Assembly (NCBI GenBank): GCA_015178975.1
Contig: WHVD01000051.1
Coordinates: 124,001 to 188,000, forward strand
From: Hysterangium stoloniferum
Lineage: Eukaryota; Basidiomycota; Agaricomycetes; Hysterangiales; Hysterangiaceae
Length of the DNA stretch: 64,000 nt
Reading direction: 5' to 3'
In this document: in pieces, positions 48,438 to 60,143 of the stretch
How the letters are laid out: each line of letters begins with the position of its first letter
How positions within the stretch are numbered: position 1 is the first letter of the stretch
The notes under the pieces: generated by a model
What the model was told of the DNA's origin: nothing
The model's input: the letters and a program-made list of their open reading frames with translations, nothing else
Databases searched by the model: none
Translations under genes and position numbers: made by a program

Positions 48438-51400
48438 TCAAAAAATACGGACAATATACAAACTGATTCTTTGTATCCTATACATAGCTTCTCTCAACTG
48501 TGCCGACACAACCTTCATCTTCGGACGTTCCACGGGGTCAAATGCCCAGCACCGGTTGGCAAGGGCCCACAGATCTTCGTCGAACCCTCTGGAAAAGGCC
48601 TCAAGTCCTGGGGGTTGGGGACTTGGCTTCTCTCCCCGAGCAATAGCAAGAATGACCATTGGTTCGAGTGGCAGGTGACTAAAAGGCCGTTCACCTGTGA
48701 AGATCTTCAAGAGTTTATGTTAGCCTCATAGATGAAAGAGATCAAAGAGAAAGACGACCTGAAGAATGAAACATGCGAAGGCGTATACATCACTCTTTGA
48801 CGTTCGAGGAGTGTCCTTTACACTTTCAACCTGAGTGGGCAACACAAGCTCGGGTGCCATGAAGCGGGCACTTCCCGCAAAAGTTGTAGTAGTAGCAGTC
48901 ATAGCGGCAATAGTATCGACAAGTCTTGCCAATCCGAAATCAGCCAGCATCACGTCACCAGAATCTGATAACCAAGGATGAGATTTTTAGACTGGGGAAA
49001 AAATTGTATGACATTGAACAACATGCCTGAAATAATGATGTTTTCCTGTCAATTATCAATCACCCCCTATATTAGATCAAAACTATTATAGTTAGATAAA
49101 TCACACTAACCGCCTTAATATCGCCATGTACAATGGGAGGTATCTCTGCACCGGAATGGAGATATCCCAAAGCATCTGAGGTCTGCCATAACTTTAAAAT
49201 GGTAAGAAAGTGATCATCACACAGTCGAAACGATATTACTAGCTTGCGCCGATTTGCATTCGGGTGCGTCTGCAAATATTGTAGAGCATTACCATGCGAC
49301 GCCCATGGGGAGATCATGAAGAGACATCCACCCTGCTCGCTTATACCATAGAATGGGAGTACGAAAGGATGCCGAACACGGACCCATAGTTCTACCTCTC
49401 GATAGAACGCCTTCTTGATCTTGGATTCCTTGGAAGAAACTCGAAGCTTCTTCATGGCTACTCTCTCGGTTTTACCGGATATAGTGCCTTCACCTAAATA
49501 AACATCACAAAATCCACCACCTGCTATTGAGTGATCTTGTAATTGGACGATATCACCAGAGAGATCTTGGATTGGGAGAGGGAGTTGTTTGAGAGAGTGC
49601 TCGGGTTCGGCTTCAGGAAGGGTATCCTTAGCCGACGAACGTCTATCCGGCACAAATATACTTTGATCATATTTATGCCGACGGCGTTCTGAAGCAACTA
49701 GATCGGCACTTCGATTTTTCAATTCCCTAAGCGATGTATCATCTACTATCACTTGCTTCAGATTCTCCAGAAGAGGTCCACAAATATCGGATTGACAATT
49801 TTCACGGTAGTATACGTGGCCGTCAGGATCCATGATGATTTTGATGATGTGGCGATACAGGTTGTGATATTTAGCGAAGGGTACTATGACACTACGATCT
49901 CCTACAAATGATTCTGGCGTAGCAATTGCAAAAAGCATTTTTATATCCAAAAGATGGACACCTAAGGACTTTTGTTAGATGTAAGGCGGAAAAATATGAA
50001 AAAGCCGCACCAAGAAATGGGATTCTGGGGCCGTGAGTGAATTCAAATGACTTGCGATAATTAGAAAAATTTCTGGACGGATCGAATATTGCATCCATGG
50101 CTAATAATGTATCGCGAACCTTCCGTCCAATGCATTTCCATGTAAGCGTCAAAGAACTAATGAGGCTGCTTCGAAGGTTGGTAACAATGGCCCACATAGA
50201 CGAGTAGTCACCCAGTGCTTGACATTCCTGATTAACGTTCAACAGTAAGTATGTGGGCAAACAATAAACAAAATAACTAACTTTAGCTGTGTGAATAAAA
50301 AATTCGACGATCTCGGCACGGCGCCGTAAATCGATGGTCTCCAAGACCATCTTCAAAACCCAATGGCCGATTTGATTACATCGATTGGTAAACATGGCTA
50401 CACCATTAACACCAGAGCGAGAATTGAGATTCTGGTACCATTGTACGAAGTCTGGAGGGAGAATATTGTAATACAGTTCACTCTGAATATAGGCAAGACC
50501 ATAAGCGAGGACATGTGGTGATTTTCCTCCTAAACTGAATTTCCGTTTTGGAGTAACTGTTGCCGCAATAGGTGAGGCAGAAGAGGCTGATACCCACATG
50601 CCGAACTGCAGATAGGACATCAATTAATTTGGCCAAACTGGAGTTTAGAGACTAACCCATTCATCGATTATGGCTCCTAGTGCTTGTACCTTGTCAACAA
50701 GAGTTGGGGGTGCGTTGAAGGATTCCACAGGCACTAGTGTTCGCATTCGATCCGTGAGCTTGGTGCTCGGTATATAACTACGGTCGCGACGTAGCCAAGC
50801 CTCGAGAAAACCGAGTAAACTGGGGACAATTAATGATTTTGGAAAGACAGGTGTCAAGTACTCACTCGAAACAGACCGCGATGCGGGCTTCTACCGATAT
50901 GGCCTGAGAAAAATTTTCTTTGAATACCCCCTCAAGCGTGTCCAACAGTATATCCGGTGTCGTGAAAGCACGGAACGTACAGAAGAAAGTGTTGCTAACA
51001 GGGTCCGCAGACAAAGCTTACATAAAAATTCCAACATAAACAGAGCTGTGAGTCACGAAATGGATAGTATTATTTGGAATACCTGAGGAGTTTGACAACA
51101 GCTTAGAGACCAAGCCAGACAATGAACCTGAAATTATCTCTCCGGAAGCAGTATACTGTACATGCATCTCGCAAATATCCACTTCTGGAAGGATCAAGGA
51201 CTTTGACACCAGCTCTGAATTTCTACGCTGATTTTTCACTGTTACGCAATGTCATATATATTCCAATGCTCAGGGACTAGAACGGGGACTCAACCTGTGA
51301 TAGATGCAGAAGTTTCCCTCCTGCCCCGTTGTACCAGTCTTAACATATTAAGTATCGACGGCATATTTGGACGAGATGAAGGTTCCAGAGACCAACAGCT

Positions 51401-53349
51401 GAGCAACAGCTCCCAGATATCGTCAGAAATCCAACGAGTAGCGAGCTCGTTCTCAGGGCGGTTTGGTGGAGCACCAGTACGCACAAGAGTGATGAACTGT
51501 TCCTCGGAGAGGTCGTGATAGGGAGGTAGTCCAGATAATAGGTCGAGACATAGCATCGCGAACCCATAGACATCAGATTCAGGAGTTATCTGTACACCAC
51601 TGTGAGTTAACAGCTCAGGTGCCAAGTAGCGACCATTGAACGGTGTGTCTAACAGGGCACTCTCCCCAGCCAACTGTCATGTTGATGACAAATCAGTGAG
51701 TTCTAGAAGCATGTCGAAAGAATTTGACCTTAAGTATAAGAGGAAGTATGCCATAATCTGTAATGCATGGCTTTCCTTTTTCGGAAATCTGGACTCCGAG
51801 CTGGGATTCATATCATTAGCATTCTTTCACTAATGACGGACAAAATGCATTATACTGGTGTTACGAGCCCGACAAGAATAGGAGGTGACCGCTTGTGAAG
51901 GAATTCCAAGCCCGTTGCAAGATTTAAGATCTGAAAAATAGTGTAAGCGAAAGTCCACTTCATGACACATCATGGGTGTGTGAAACCCACTAAACCAATG
52001 CGGTCAACGGGAGGATCCATTACAAGGTACTTGTTTACATCCCAATGCTTCATGGGAGGTCCAACCTGTATCTCTCTCAACAAAACCTAACGACATTCTT
52101 GCAGAGAGACTATACCATATGTCTTCCATTCTCTGTGTATATATATCCCCAAAATGTCTTGATGTTGTCATGACGCAGATACCGCCATGAATCAATTTTT
52201 TTGTCAAAAGCCTTGGAAGGGATGTTAGCGTTGATGCCATGAAAGAAAGGTATAGACCGTACTATTCTGGTTTTAGCGGAGATATCCAGGGCCTTTGTTG
52301 CAGTCAGAGCAACGACATGTTCACTCCAAAGACCTAATATTTATGTAATTGATTATATTAGCTTGAGCAACTAACATTCGAGAACATACCAGTGAATACT
52401 TCAGTAAAATCAGTTTTCCAAATAAGCTGCTTATGAGTTGATCGAACTTCCGCGTCCACTACCACAGAACAGAGAATAAACATTTTCCAATAAAATAGAA
52501 GCCCAAAGAACATACGACGTGCGATTGGGGGTGGCATTTTGGTCCACTGGGTCAGTTTCCACAGAGCATCTCCAATTTTATAGCGTTGTTCGAGCGAACC
52601 ATCATTCTCCCTCAGATCCTGAAAATGCGTGCAGGGGAACGCGATGAGTTGATGTACTATGTGGCTTTAACTCAAGAATGAAATCACATTTTGCAGGGCC
52701 AACGCAAAACTTCGACAGTCAGAAGGTGAGAATGTACCTTCCACTAATGCCTTGATTTCCTCAGATCGACCAGCAATGTATCGAAGGATACCTTCGACTT
52801 GGAGTGAATCTTGAATATCTAGATGAGTCTTTTCAGCTGGAGAAAGTTGAGAATCTTGTCCTATGGTTAACTAGTATGGTGATGAACGCTCAACTAAGAG
52901 CCAGACGTCCAGGTGTGACAATCCACTCACTTGAAGTCTTTCGGCTGTGATTCCTAAGTCATTGATCATAGCCCGAATGGCCACTTGAATTTCCTCCCTT
53001 CGAAGGAAACTTTCCATGAGTGTCAGATTGCCCCATTCATTCAATCTCTTTATCATAGTCAGAAGTGTCCTATATGATTTAATCGTTAAAATTCATTTAT
53101 CCCCTGCTAGTAATCAACTATAATACCCGGATAGTACTCGATTCGCGTCCATGGCTTCATCAGGGTCCATATGGATGGAACTTTCCTCTAATGCAGCCAG
53201 TAACCTTTGACATCTTCTGTGAATTTCCTCGCATGATGCCTTTGAGGGAACCAAGGTCAATATTTAGGATTACGATCCAGTGAAAATATCCCGACCTCGT
53301 GAATCTTCATTCGCTCTAGCGAAGATATCAGGTCTCCGACTGCCAACAT
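48438..53349 (-). CDS. Pseudokinase - RasGEF - TKL kinase fusion protein
   Basis: I assembled 21 exons from 53349 down to 48438. All join in frame (3777 nt, 1258 residues). Order: an MLKL-like helical region (about 1-190; KRLNEWGNL, SFLRREEIQ); a degenerate TKL kinase domain (about 195-475) with TDFTEVFTG for the Gly loop, Thr231 for the Lys, no HRD and DYG for DFG; RasGEF-N (about 505-650; FCTFRAFTTPDILL); and the RasGEF catalytic domain (about 676-890; AEIVEFFIHTAK, DPSRNFSNYRK, IPFLG). Last is a second kinase domain (about 970-1250) with GGGFCDVY, VAMKK, HGDIKAEN, DFG and APE, which looks active. Ras loading and phosphorylation may thus be linked in one protein. Exon 19 is 19 nt with a GC donor. 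Start 53349 and the first exons are the least certain. Two split genes remain possible but the frame is continuous. Confidence 0.8.
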
Positions 53350-53563
53350 TATTAGCACAAATACTAGATTTTTTAGCACAATATACTTCACCTAGTTTCA
53401 TTCAGATATCTTTGTAGAAGATAGTTAGGGAGACGTCCAAAGCCGAGCTACTCTCTGGACTCGGAGCGCTTATATGCTAAGCCGCATTGATAGATCGAAT
53501 CAAAATATCCTTAGTAATGAATGCGATTTGATGTTAATAACATGAAGACGCGAAGCGAAGCTC
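53350..53563. other. Left part of the divergent promoter between the kinase fusion and sos7
   Basis: No coding sequence; the retroposon insertion follows. Confidence 0.4.
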
Positions 53564-53580
53564 GTGACAGTCACGTGACA

Positions 53581-54111
53581 AGGCCTCTTGTTCCGTGACC
53601 ACCACCTGCCTCTGGGGTTGGGGCCCCCAGTGCTCGTGGTGAGGGGCGGAGAGGCGGATGACAGTGAACAGGTTTGAGGACCTCTGAATTCACTGCTCTG
53701 TCAAAGTCGGCAGCCTTCAGCCGCGCACCAGTGTCGTCTGCGGAACGTCACTGGCACCTACCAACCATGACTGTTGCCTGGCAGCGGTCTACCCTTCCTA
53801 CCCACCTCCGACTCCAGCATTCACCTATGCACTAGCAATGCAAGACTTCGGTGTGCCTGCAGCCCTTGTCGACGCCTGCTAGCAGGATCTCGGGCTTTTC
53901 TTGGGGCTTCGGCCCAAGGCCTCAAGGCCTCAGCTCTATACCATGTATATATCAACATGCCCCCCCTTTGCTTACTAAAATCCCTTCCGCACACGTAGCT
54001 CACTCGGAACTTCGTACCACCGTAGCATAGTTTCTCTGGGGGCCTTTTCACCCCCTAGCCGCAGTTAGCCATTGTTGCTTGAAGCGGGATACAAATATAT
54101 CAAAAAAAAAA
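53581..54111 (+). mobile_element. SINE-like or retrocopied insertion with A10 tail, 17-bp target duplication
   Basis: GTGACAGTCACGTGACA stands at 53564-53580 and again at 54112-54128. The 531 bp between end in ten A. A long target duplication plus poly-A is the mark of LINE-driven retroposition. The body is GC-rich compared with its surroundings, with no open frame I can identify. I cannot say whether it is a SINE or a copied transcript. Confidence 0.8.
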
Positions 54112-54128
54112 GTGACAGTCACGTGACA
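54112..54128. promoter_or_regulatory. Duplicated E-box region directly upstream of sos7
   Basis: Contains GTCACGTGAC; the CACGTG core ends 24 bp before the ATG. It is one of the two target-duplication copies. Confidence 0.4.
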
Positions 54129-54148
54129 CAGCGTGTCGTGTTACACAA

Positions 54149-55412
54149 ATGGTTGACTCAGTCCCCCTCCGATCCCCCGAATTCGAACGCGTGTTTGCAT
54201 TGCAAAAGGAGTTGGAATCAGCAGATCTTACTATAGTAGAATTGAAGAATCAGTTTTTGTCGAAAGATTTTTCAACACTCTCTGATTCTGCTCTCGTGAG
54301 TAACTCTACCAATCCTAGGATTGTGGCGCCAGACGTTTTGGCCCAGCAGGTGAGTTAAAAAGTAATTCGTGGGATACGTTCTAAACAAATATATTATTAT
54401 TATTATTATTAAGTCGTTTCTAAGGAAGCTGAAGTTCCATTACATCGAGCAGCATGCAAAGGACAAGTACGTGAAGTTCATCGTAAGTCCCGATGAACCA
54501 GGAATCGATGCAGAAATCAACGAACAACTCAGTCAGTCCACCGAGTTGCGTCCTACTTCATCTATGCTGACTATTACTAGAGGAAACCAACGAAGATAGA
54601 AAACGACTATTAAAAGAGGCCAAGGTCCACCTCACAGAAACTTATGAAAAAATCCGTAACAAAGCCTCCCTCGTTGATGCAGGTAAGCAAAGCACAAAAG
54701 GTATCATCACTTCGATTTAAATATTGATATCGTCCTATCGAAGCGTATGAACACGCCCAATCCACAACCAAAGAAGCCGCCACTCTCACGCAACAGATCC
54801 TTGATGCCCGCCTCGCTTTGACCCGCCTCCGCACAGCCCACCCAGCACCACGGTTAACACTTGCGGCTGCAAAAGAGATTGCCGATGAACAAGAAGATGC
54901 GATGGTTACAATGGACACGACACTACAAGAGTTGAATGATCGTGCAGAGGAAGTAAAAAACAACGTAAAGGCGAATGTTAAAGAGGTTGAGAGATTAAAG
55001 ATTGAAAGGGCGACTATAGAAGACGGGTTGAAACGCACATGGAGACTAGAGGAGGATAATCGTTGGCCTGCCCTGAACGACTGGTTTGTCGCTCACCAGA
55101 GTACTTCACTCGTAACTGACTTTTCGCCACAGGTTCTCCGCCGCTGTATCGCTACACAGATCTCTCATGTCATTAGAAAGTTTCGAGACGCCCACTGACA
55201 ATGAGCTTCGACTGACATATAACCTCTCCAAAGGCCGCCGGGCTACAATTCAACTCGTCTTCGAACCCAAATCGCGGCAGATAGCCCAAGGAGCCATCAT
55301 TAATTCGGATGTGGACCTCGATATCCAGGAATTAGTTGGCGTGCATTCGGCGTGCAACGACGTCCCAGGTCTCGTTAGGTCCGTCCTAGCCAGATTAAGA
55401 ACAGAACTATGA
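54149..55412 (+). CDS. sos7: Kinetochore protein Sos7-like
   Basis: Exons 54149-54349, 54414-54531, 54581-54682, 54744-55083 and 55133-55412 give 346 residues. Sos7 is an outer-kinetochore partner of the Spc7/KNL1 protein in fission yeast. The family signature near residue 70 is visible (SFLRKLKFHYIEQH..DKYVKFIV). It is followed by a long coiled coil (about 105-255) with NEDRKRLLKEAK, QQILDARLALTRLR and EVERLKIER. The C-terminal globular part contains SLHRSLMSLESF and DNELRLTY. Introns are 49-64 bp. The gene converges on NOC4, with 61 bp between the stop codons, and its promoter holds a retroposon insertion. Confidence 0.82.
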
Positions 55413-55473
55413 AATGTATATTTTACTTTTGTATCCTGATACTGTATACGATACACGATACTACCAGTGATTT

Positions 55474-57591
55474 CTAGAACGCCCAGAGCTCGCAGACCAC
55501 ATCTATTGGCATGACATTATCCTCCACCTCGTTTATTTCTCGTGCAGGTGGGAACAAACTCTTTTTCATCTCCAATGCCAGCGGTGGCTCTTTCTTAATC
55601 TTCCTTTTAGCCTCCGTATCAAAGAGCTGAATGGCAACAAGAGATTAGCGATGTCAATGGACAGATGAAGAAATCACATACAGTGCCATATGTATGATCT
55701 AAGAAGTCCTCCATTGCATATCCTGGTTTCGTAAATGCTTCCGTGAATATCTTTGCTAGGGTAGCTACTGGAGCATGATAATGATTCCTGTGTGATAAAA
55801 GCTCCCATAACGAAGACGATAATGCGTTGGTAAGATATGGAGATGGCTCATTTGGGTCGAATGGATCTGTAGAGCGGTGTATCAGGCAGAATAAATTGCA
55901 CCATGTGTTACAACAAACCAGACTGGGAATCCGGAGTTTCCCGATGGATCATTACCATACAAGCTGGATGTCTCTTCAGCACATTATATGTGAAAGGGAT
56001 AATCATAACGACAGCAGCCGGAGGAGCATAGAGGGAAAGTCGTGACAGGCGCTTGAGAAATGATGCGAGAAGAGTCGCGGGAAGGTGCCTGCATATATGG
56101 GATAAATAGAGTAAAAGCATGAGACAAAATGGCCTACGTCGAAGATAGGAAAAGTTCAGTCAAACGGAAGAACCGAGCACGGTACTTTGAGTGAAGTACG
56201 TCCCGGGTAAGGAAGGCATACAGTCGAGTGTAAAAGTTCGGATAGTCTCTGTATCGCATGACGGGTGAGAAACGATGGGATTTGCCCAATAGTGATGCTT
56301 ACAAGTTACACTCCTGTATCAATGTGAATAACGCATTCAATGCTAGCAGCCCGACCGAACCACCTGGAACGAGTGTCATTAATTGAAACTTTTACAAGAA
56401 ACTTTCACGTACCAAAATCTACACTTCCGCCAATCCAATCCATTAGCCTGACCGGTTTGTTTAAATGAGGCATGACGCCACGGTGCAAGAACTTCAATGC
56501 ACGTGTTGACAAGGCCGCCGATGTCGAAAGATGTGGCAGTAATGCCATCCAACACATGCTAAATTGAGAGCGATGAGATGCCAATGAGTGTACACTCTGA
56601 TGCGTTGATAAGCGATACACTCTTTGGCTTTGTCCTTTGCCAGGCGCTGGGGTTGGCATATCCGAGTTTCCAGCTGATTTATCATAGAATGCCCTCCAGT
56701 CATCGTCATCGTCATCGTCAGCTTCTTCTTCTGCGCCATTTTTCGGAAGAGGGGCGGTCGATTTGGGAGGTATAAGAGACAAGGCTGGAATCCAAAATTC
56801 ATTGATTTCGGAGACATCTGTGGGCATAGTGGCCAGTCGTTCAAGAATTGAGAGAACGTTTTCAGGGAAACGAGGATTCGCCGCAGGAGGTGTTGAGCGG
56901 AGTATAGCGCTAAATATTACTGTCAGCTACACGTTATGGCTTGGAACTGGCCAGAAGTACCCAGCTTCACGGAGAAAAAACCATCGAATGTCGTCGTGAA
57001 CACTGAACCAGGTTGCAACAAAGTGATCACGAACATCGGGATCGATCATCCCCTCTTCGACATTTGGGAGTAATAAACCATTCAGCAATCGACTAAAGTG
57101 ACCAGCATGAATCTGAGGCTGGGAGGTTGACTTGGAAAATGATTCGGAGAGATGTTTTAAAATGGAGAAAAGAATATTCAATGCCGCCACCTGAGTAATC
57201 GGTAAGACTTTGCTTCAATATTTGCAAGTGATGCACTTACTCTAACACCCTTTTCCCCATTCTGCAAGCATTTGCAAAGCAATAAAGTATATTCCGTCAA
57301 TCTCTCATTTAACCACGTCCTAACTAATTTGGCCTCCTCCGCCTCTCCGGACGTTCCACATAGTCGATCAGAGTCGATTATGAGGACGAAGACGCGATAC
57401 AGTGCATATATTGCCTTGTGGATATCCTGGGGTTCTGACAACGAAGATGCGAGACTTATTAAGTCTGCAACGGCGTTCAGCGACTCAAACTTTTTAATAG
57501 CAGATGTAAGCCTCTGTTCAAGCAACTCTAATGTCGGCGCATGAGTAGTCTTGCGCTTTTTTGCTGGAGGAAGAGATGGACGAACAGGCAT
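55474..57591 (-). CDS. NOC4: Noc4 ribosome biogenesis protein
   Basis: Exons from 57591: 57591-57241, 57190-56961, 56909-56413, 56363-56303, 56248-56138, 56088-55919, 55866-55682 and 55626-55474; 585 residues in frame. Noc4 works with Nop14 in 18S rRNA processing and export of the small subunit from the nucleolus. The CBF/Mak21-type C-terminal domain is clear: CWMALLPHL, LHRGVMPHLNKPVRLMDW, GLLALNALFTLIQE, YTRLYAFLTRDVLHSKYRARFF, HLPATLLASFLKRLSRLSLYAPP and KRHPACMVMIHR. The N-terminus has a basic patch (PAKKRKT), and an acidic run of Asp lies near residue 245. It converges with sos7. Confidence 0.92.
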
Positions 57592-58972
57592 TGAGGTTGT
57601 TAAATCTTCGGCTGACTCAGCGTCACAGACACACGCTCGGGTAACGGCGTAACTTGTCTTCCAAACTTAAAACATTGTACAATAAGTATCACCCTAACTC
57701 ATGTTTTCAACTTCTGTCTATTATTCAATACAGAAGTCGCACTGCCCCCAAAATGCGGTCCAATAACTTATTAGATATGTTGAGACGATGCTGACTTATT
57801 GCTTATTAGCTATCTGGCTGAGACAATCTCTGGCTGACACTGTAATGCCCTTGTACCCAGGTCTTAATATTTTTAGCTGTCATGTACAGCCTTTTCTATT
57901 ACAGCAATGCAGATTATGTCCACAAGTTGCTGTGAAGCAGTGGAGCACACAAAGAAACCGAATCACCAGGGCAATGCTGTATTATGGTGAACAGGCTTGC
58001 TTCTGCTTCTGGTTCTCCCCCCCTAATGCTCCAGGAATATGAAAACTCGTCTGCCCTTCCTATACTGGAAGCTACAGGCTAGCAGCTGTGCTCTGGAGGT
58101 TTACAAGCATTGTTCGTTAGCCACAGTGCCCCTCCTGTGCTGCTGTGTGTGCTGGTACCACAGTAAGCCAATGGCTATGTTTTTTTTGTCACTTCTGGCA
58201 TTATTACTTTATCGAAGCTTCACCACCGCCAATTGGGATAATATACAATATTTTCATGCTATGCCACTAATACAAATTGGCATCTCCGGCCACTCGATAC
58301 TTTTCTCTCACAAGGGACATCAAATAGTGGACAGCGACATCGATGTAGTGCAATCGACTGCCTCTCTCGGTACGACATAACCACCGGGGCTGGTGACTTC
58401 GGAAGAAGCCACTGCATAAACATAACCAAAGTGGCGATCCGCGCTCCCGACAGCTCAATCTCTCAAGCTTACATTCACACTCAGACGCTTCCAAGCCCCG
58501 ATCTGCGCCTCCCTGCCCATATTGATATGTCACATCATCAAGTGCACGCTAGATACTTGAAAATCGTTCTATTCTGCAACTGCTTCTGATCTTCTTGAAG
58601 CTCCATACGATTGGAATCTTCCACGACATCGCCATGATACACAGGTTGCAAGTTGGGCCAATTACTGAGCCCCGGAGGTTATGATAGTTATTTCTCCCAA
58701 AGTCATCTGTCTGGAAAGCCCCAACCATAAGGGTCCAAATTTTGCCTAGTTAAGTTTCGTTGTTTACTTTGTAAACTCATCCTCTTGGAATCTATTATTA
58801 CTATTTGTGATGTTAGTGTGATCTCGGAAACTAATTCTTGTGGCGAGTTTTATGTAAATACAAATATTGATAGTGTGGCCTAATTGCTCTCCATTCAAAC
58901 GGCAAATATATATTACCACTACATCAATCTGATTGGTTTCAAAAACAAGACGGTCACGGCACTACTTATCTA
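57592..58972. other. Intergenic region, no gene supported
   Basis: Short ORFs only, with no family or splice support. It includes the NOC4 upstream region on the left. Confidence 0.45.
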
Positions 58973-59265
58973 TATATAAACTGCCCGTCGCGTTGTTACT
59001 TGCACTCGTATTCACATCATCAACAGGAAACGATGTTTTCGTAGGATTATCATCACTCATCATTCTCAGCAATAGGAAAGGTGCTGATGCTATGTAGATC
59101 CACCCGTGCCATTTCTGATTGTGACAACGTTTTTCAATAGCTGATCAGAAGCGAGATGCACCCGCGAACGAGGTAGCCAGAATTCCAGCACCGCAAGCGT
59201 CCAACGATCGTGCCGAAGCCAGAAAGCGTGCAGAAACGCTCCAGAATTCTCGAGAGCAAGGCTGA
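58973..59265 (+). CDS. Possible small gene with TATA box (tentative)
   Basis: TATATAAA (58973-58980) is followed about 50 bp later by ATG 59033 (MFS..). An acceptor TTTTTCAATAG at 59140 precedes a 40-codon open stretch (59143-59265) that is Ala/Arg/Lys/Glu-rich (DQKRDAPANEVARIPAP start) and ends TGA. The donor and joining frame could not be settled, so the product is unknown. It heads the cluster of small charged-protein genes to the right. Confidence 0.25.
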
Positions 59266-59533
59266 ATTAATCATAGTCCGCATCAGATTTCGTGCAGGGA
59301 AGACACTGCTTGAGCCTGATCACGCCTGATCAGGTCTATTCAGCAGTTTTTGTGGCTAATCAGGCTCATCAGGCTTTTCTATTTTTGTGACAGCGTATCC
59401 ATTCAATGGACCTGGCTAGTAGGGGCAGATGTCTCTCGTATCCCTCCAGATTTCTCAAGGACTAGATGCGCATTTCAGCTAAGTCTAGGCTCAAAGGTTC
59501 AGAATCCTTAACTCCTGGAGGCGTGTAATAACA

Positions 59534-60143
59534 GTGGTGTGGCTCGGAATTTGGCACGCTTTCAACGTCAGCCGCTGGCACTGCTTTGAGCCAGAAAGAA
59601 CTCAGGAAAACGCATGGGACACTCTGATTCTTAACACAAACGTGTGTATCGCTATCAGTCTTGACTTTCTAATGACGTTGCTCCAGAGGACCCGGTGCCT
59701 ACGTGGTATAGCCTCGTCTCTTTACATAAAGCTGCCCCCTTTATTTGTCCAAAAAAATTTCCACAACCACACGAATTATTCAAAAATCACCATATGTCTG
59801 CTGCCAAACAGAACGAAGCCAGGTGAGCCAAGTCTGGCTCGCCCTCACACAGATCACTCACCAGTCATTGACAGTGACGAGCCGCAAACCGACCATAGTT
59901 TATCTGAAGGGGATCGAACTGAAATTTCTTCAGACCCTCAGTCATCCGAATCCATCGTGTACGTCTGATTATGCTCACTACGTCTCTCCTACTTATGATC
60001 CCACTCACAGTGACACCTCTCCCAAAGATGTCATTGGGGATGAGGAAGTTTGGGAACCCAGGGGACCTGCCACTACCGGTGTGAGCACTGGGGGTGGGGG
60101 GGGCAAGGGAGGTGGCAAGGGCGATAAGGGAGGGAAAAAATAG
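59534..60143 (+). CDS. Small acidic protein with Gly/Lys-rich tail, cluster member 1
   Basis: Exons 59534-59958 and 60011-60143 join in frame to 185 residues. A further intron within 59824-59850 is possible, and the true start may be later (ATG 59794 is in another frame). The middle part is acidic and Ser-rich (HSPVIDSDEPQTDHSLSEGD). The last exon has EEVWEPRGPATTGVS followed by a Gly/Lys tail. The acidic block, RG-P-TGVS-like motif and Lys-rich end recur in the next two genes. Function unknown. Confidence 0.5.

Noticed and set aside
57788..58533. Overlapping ORFs of 84-113 codons
   Set aside because: Cys/Leu-rich random frames without introns, start context or similarity that I can recognise.
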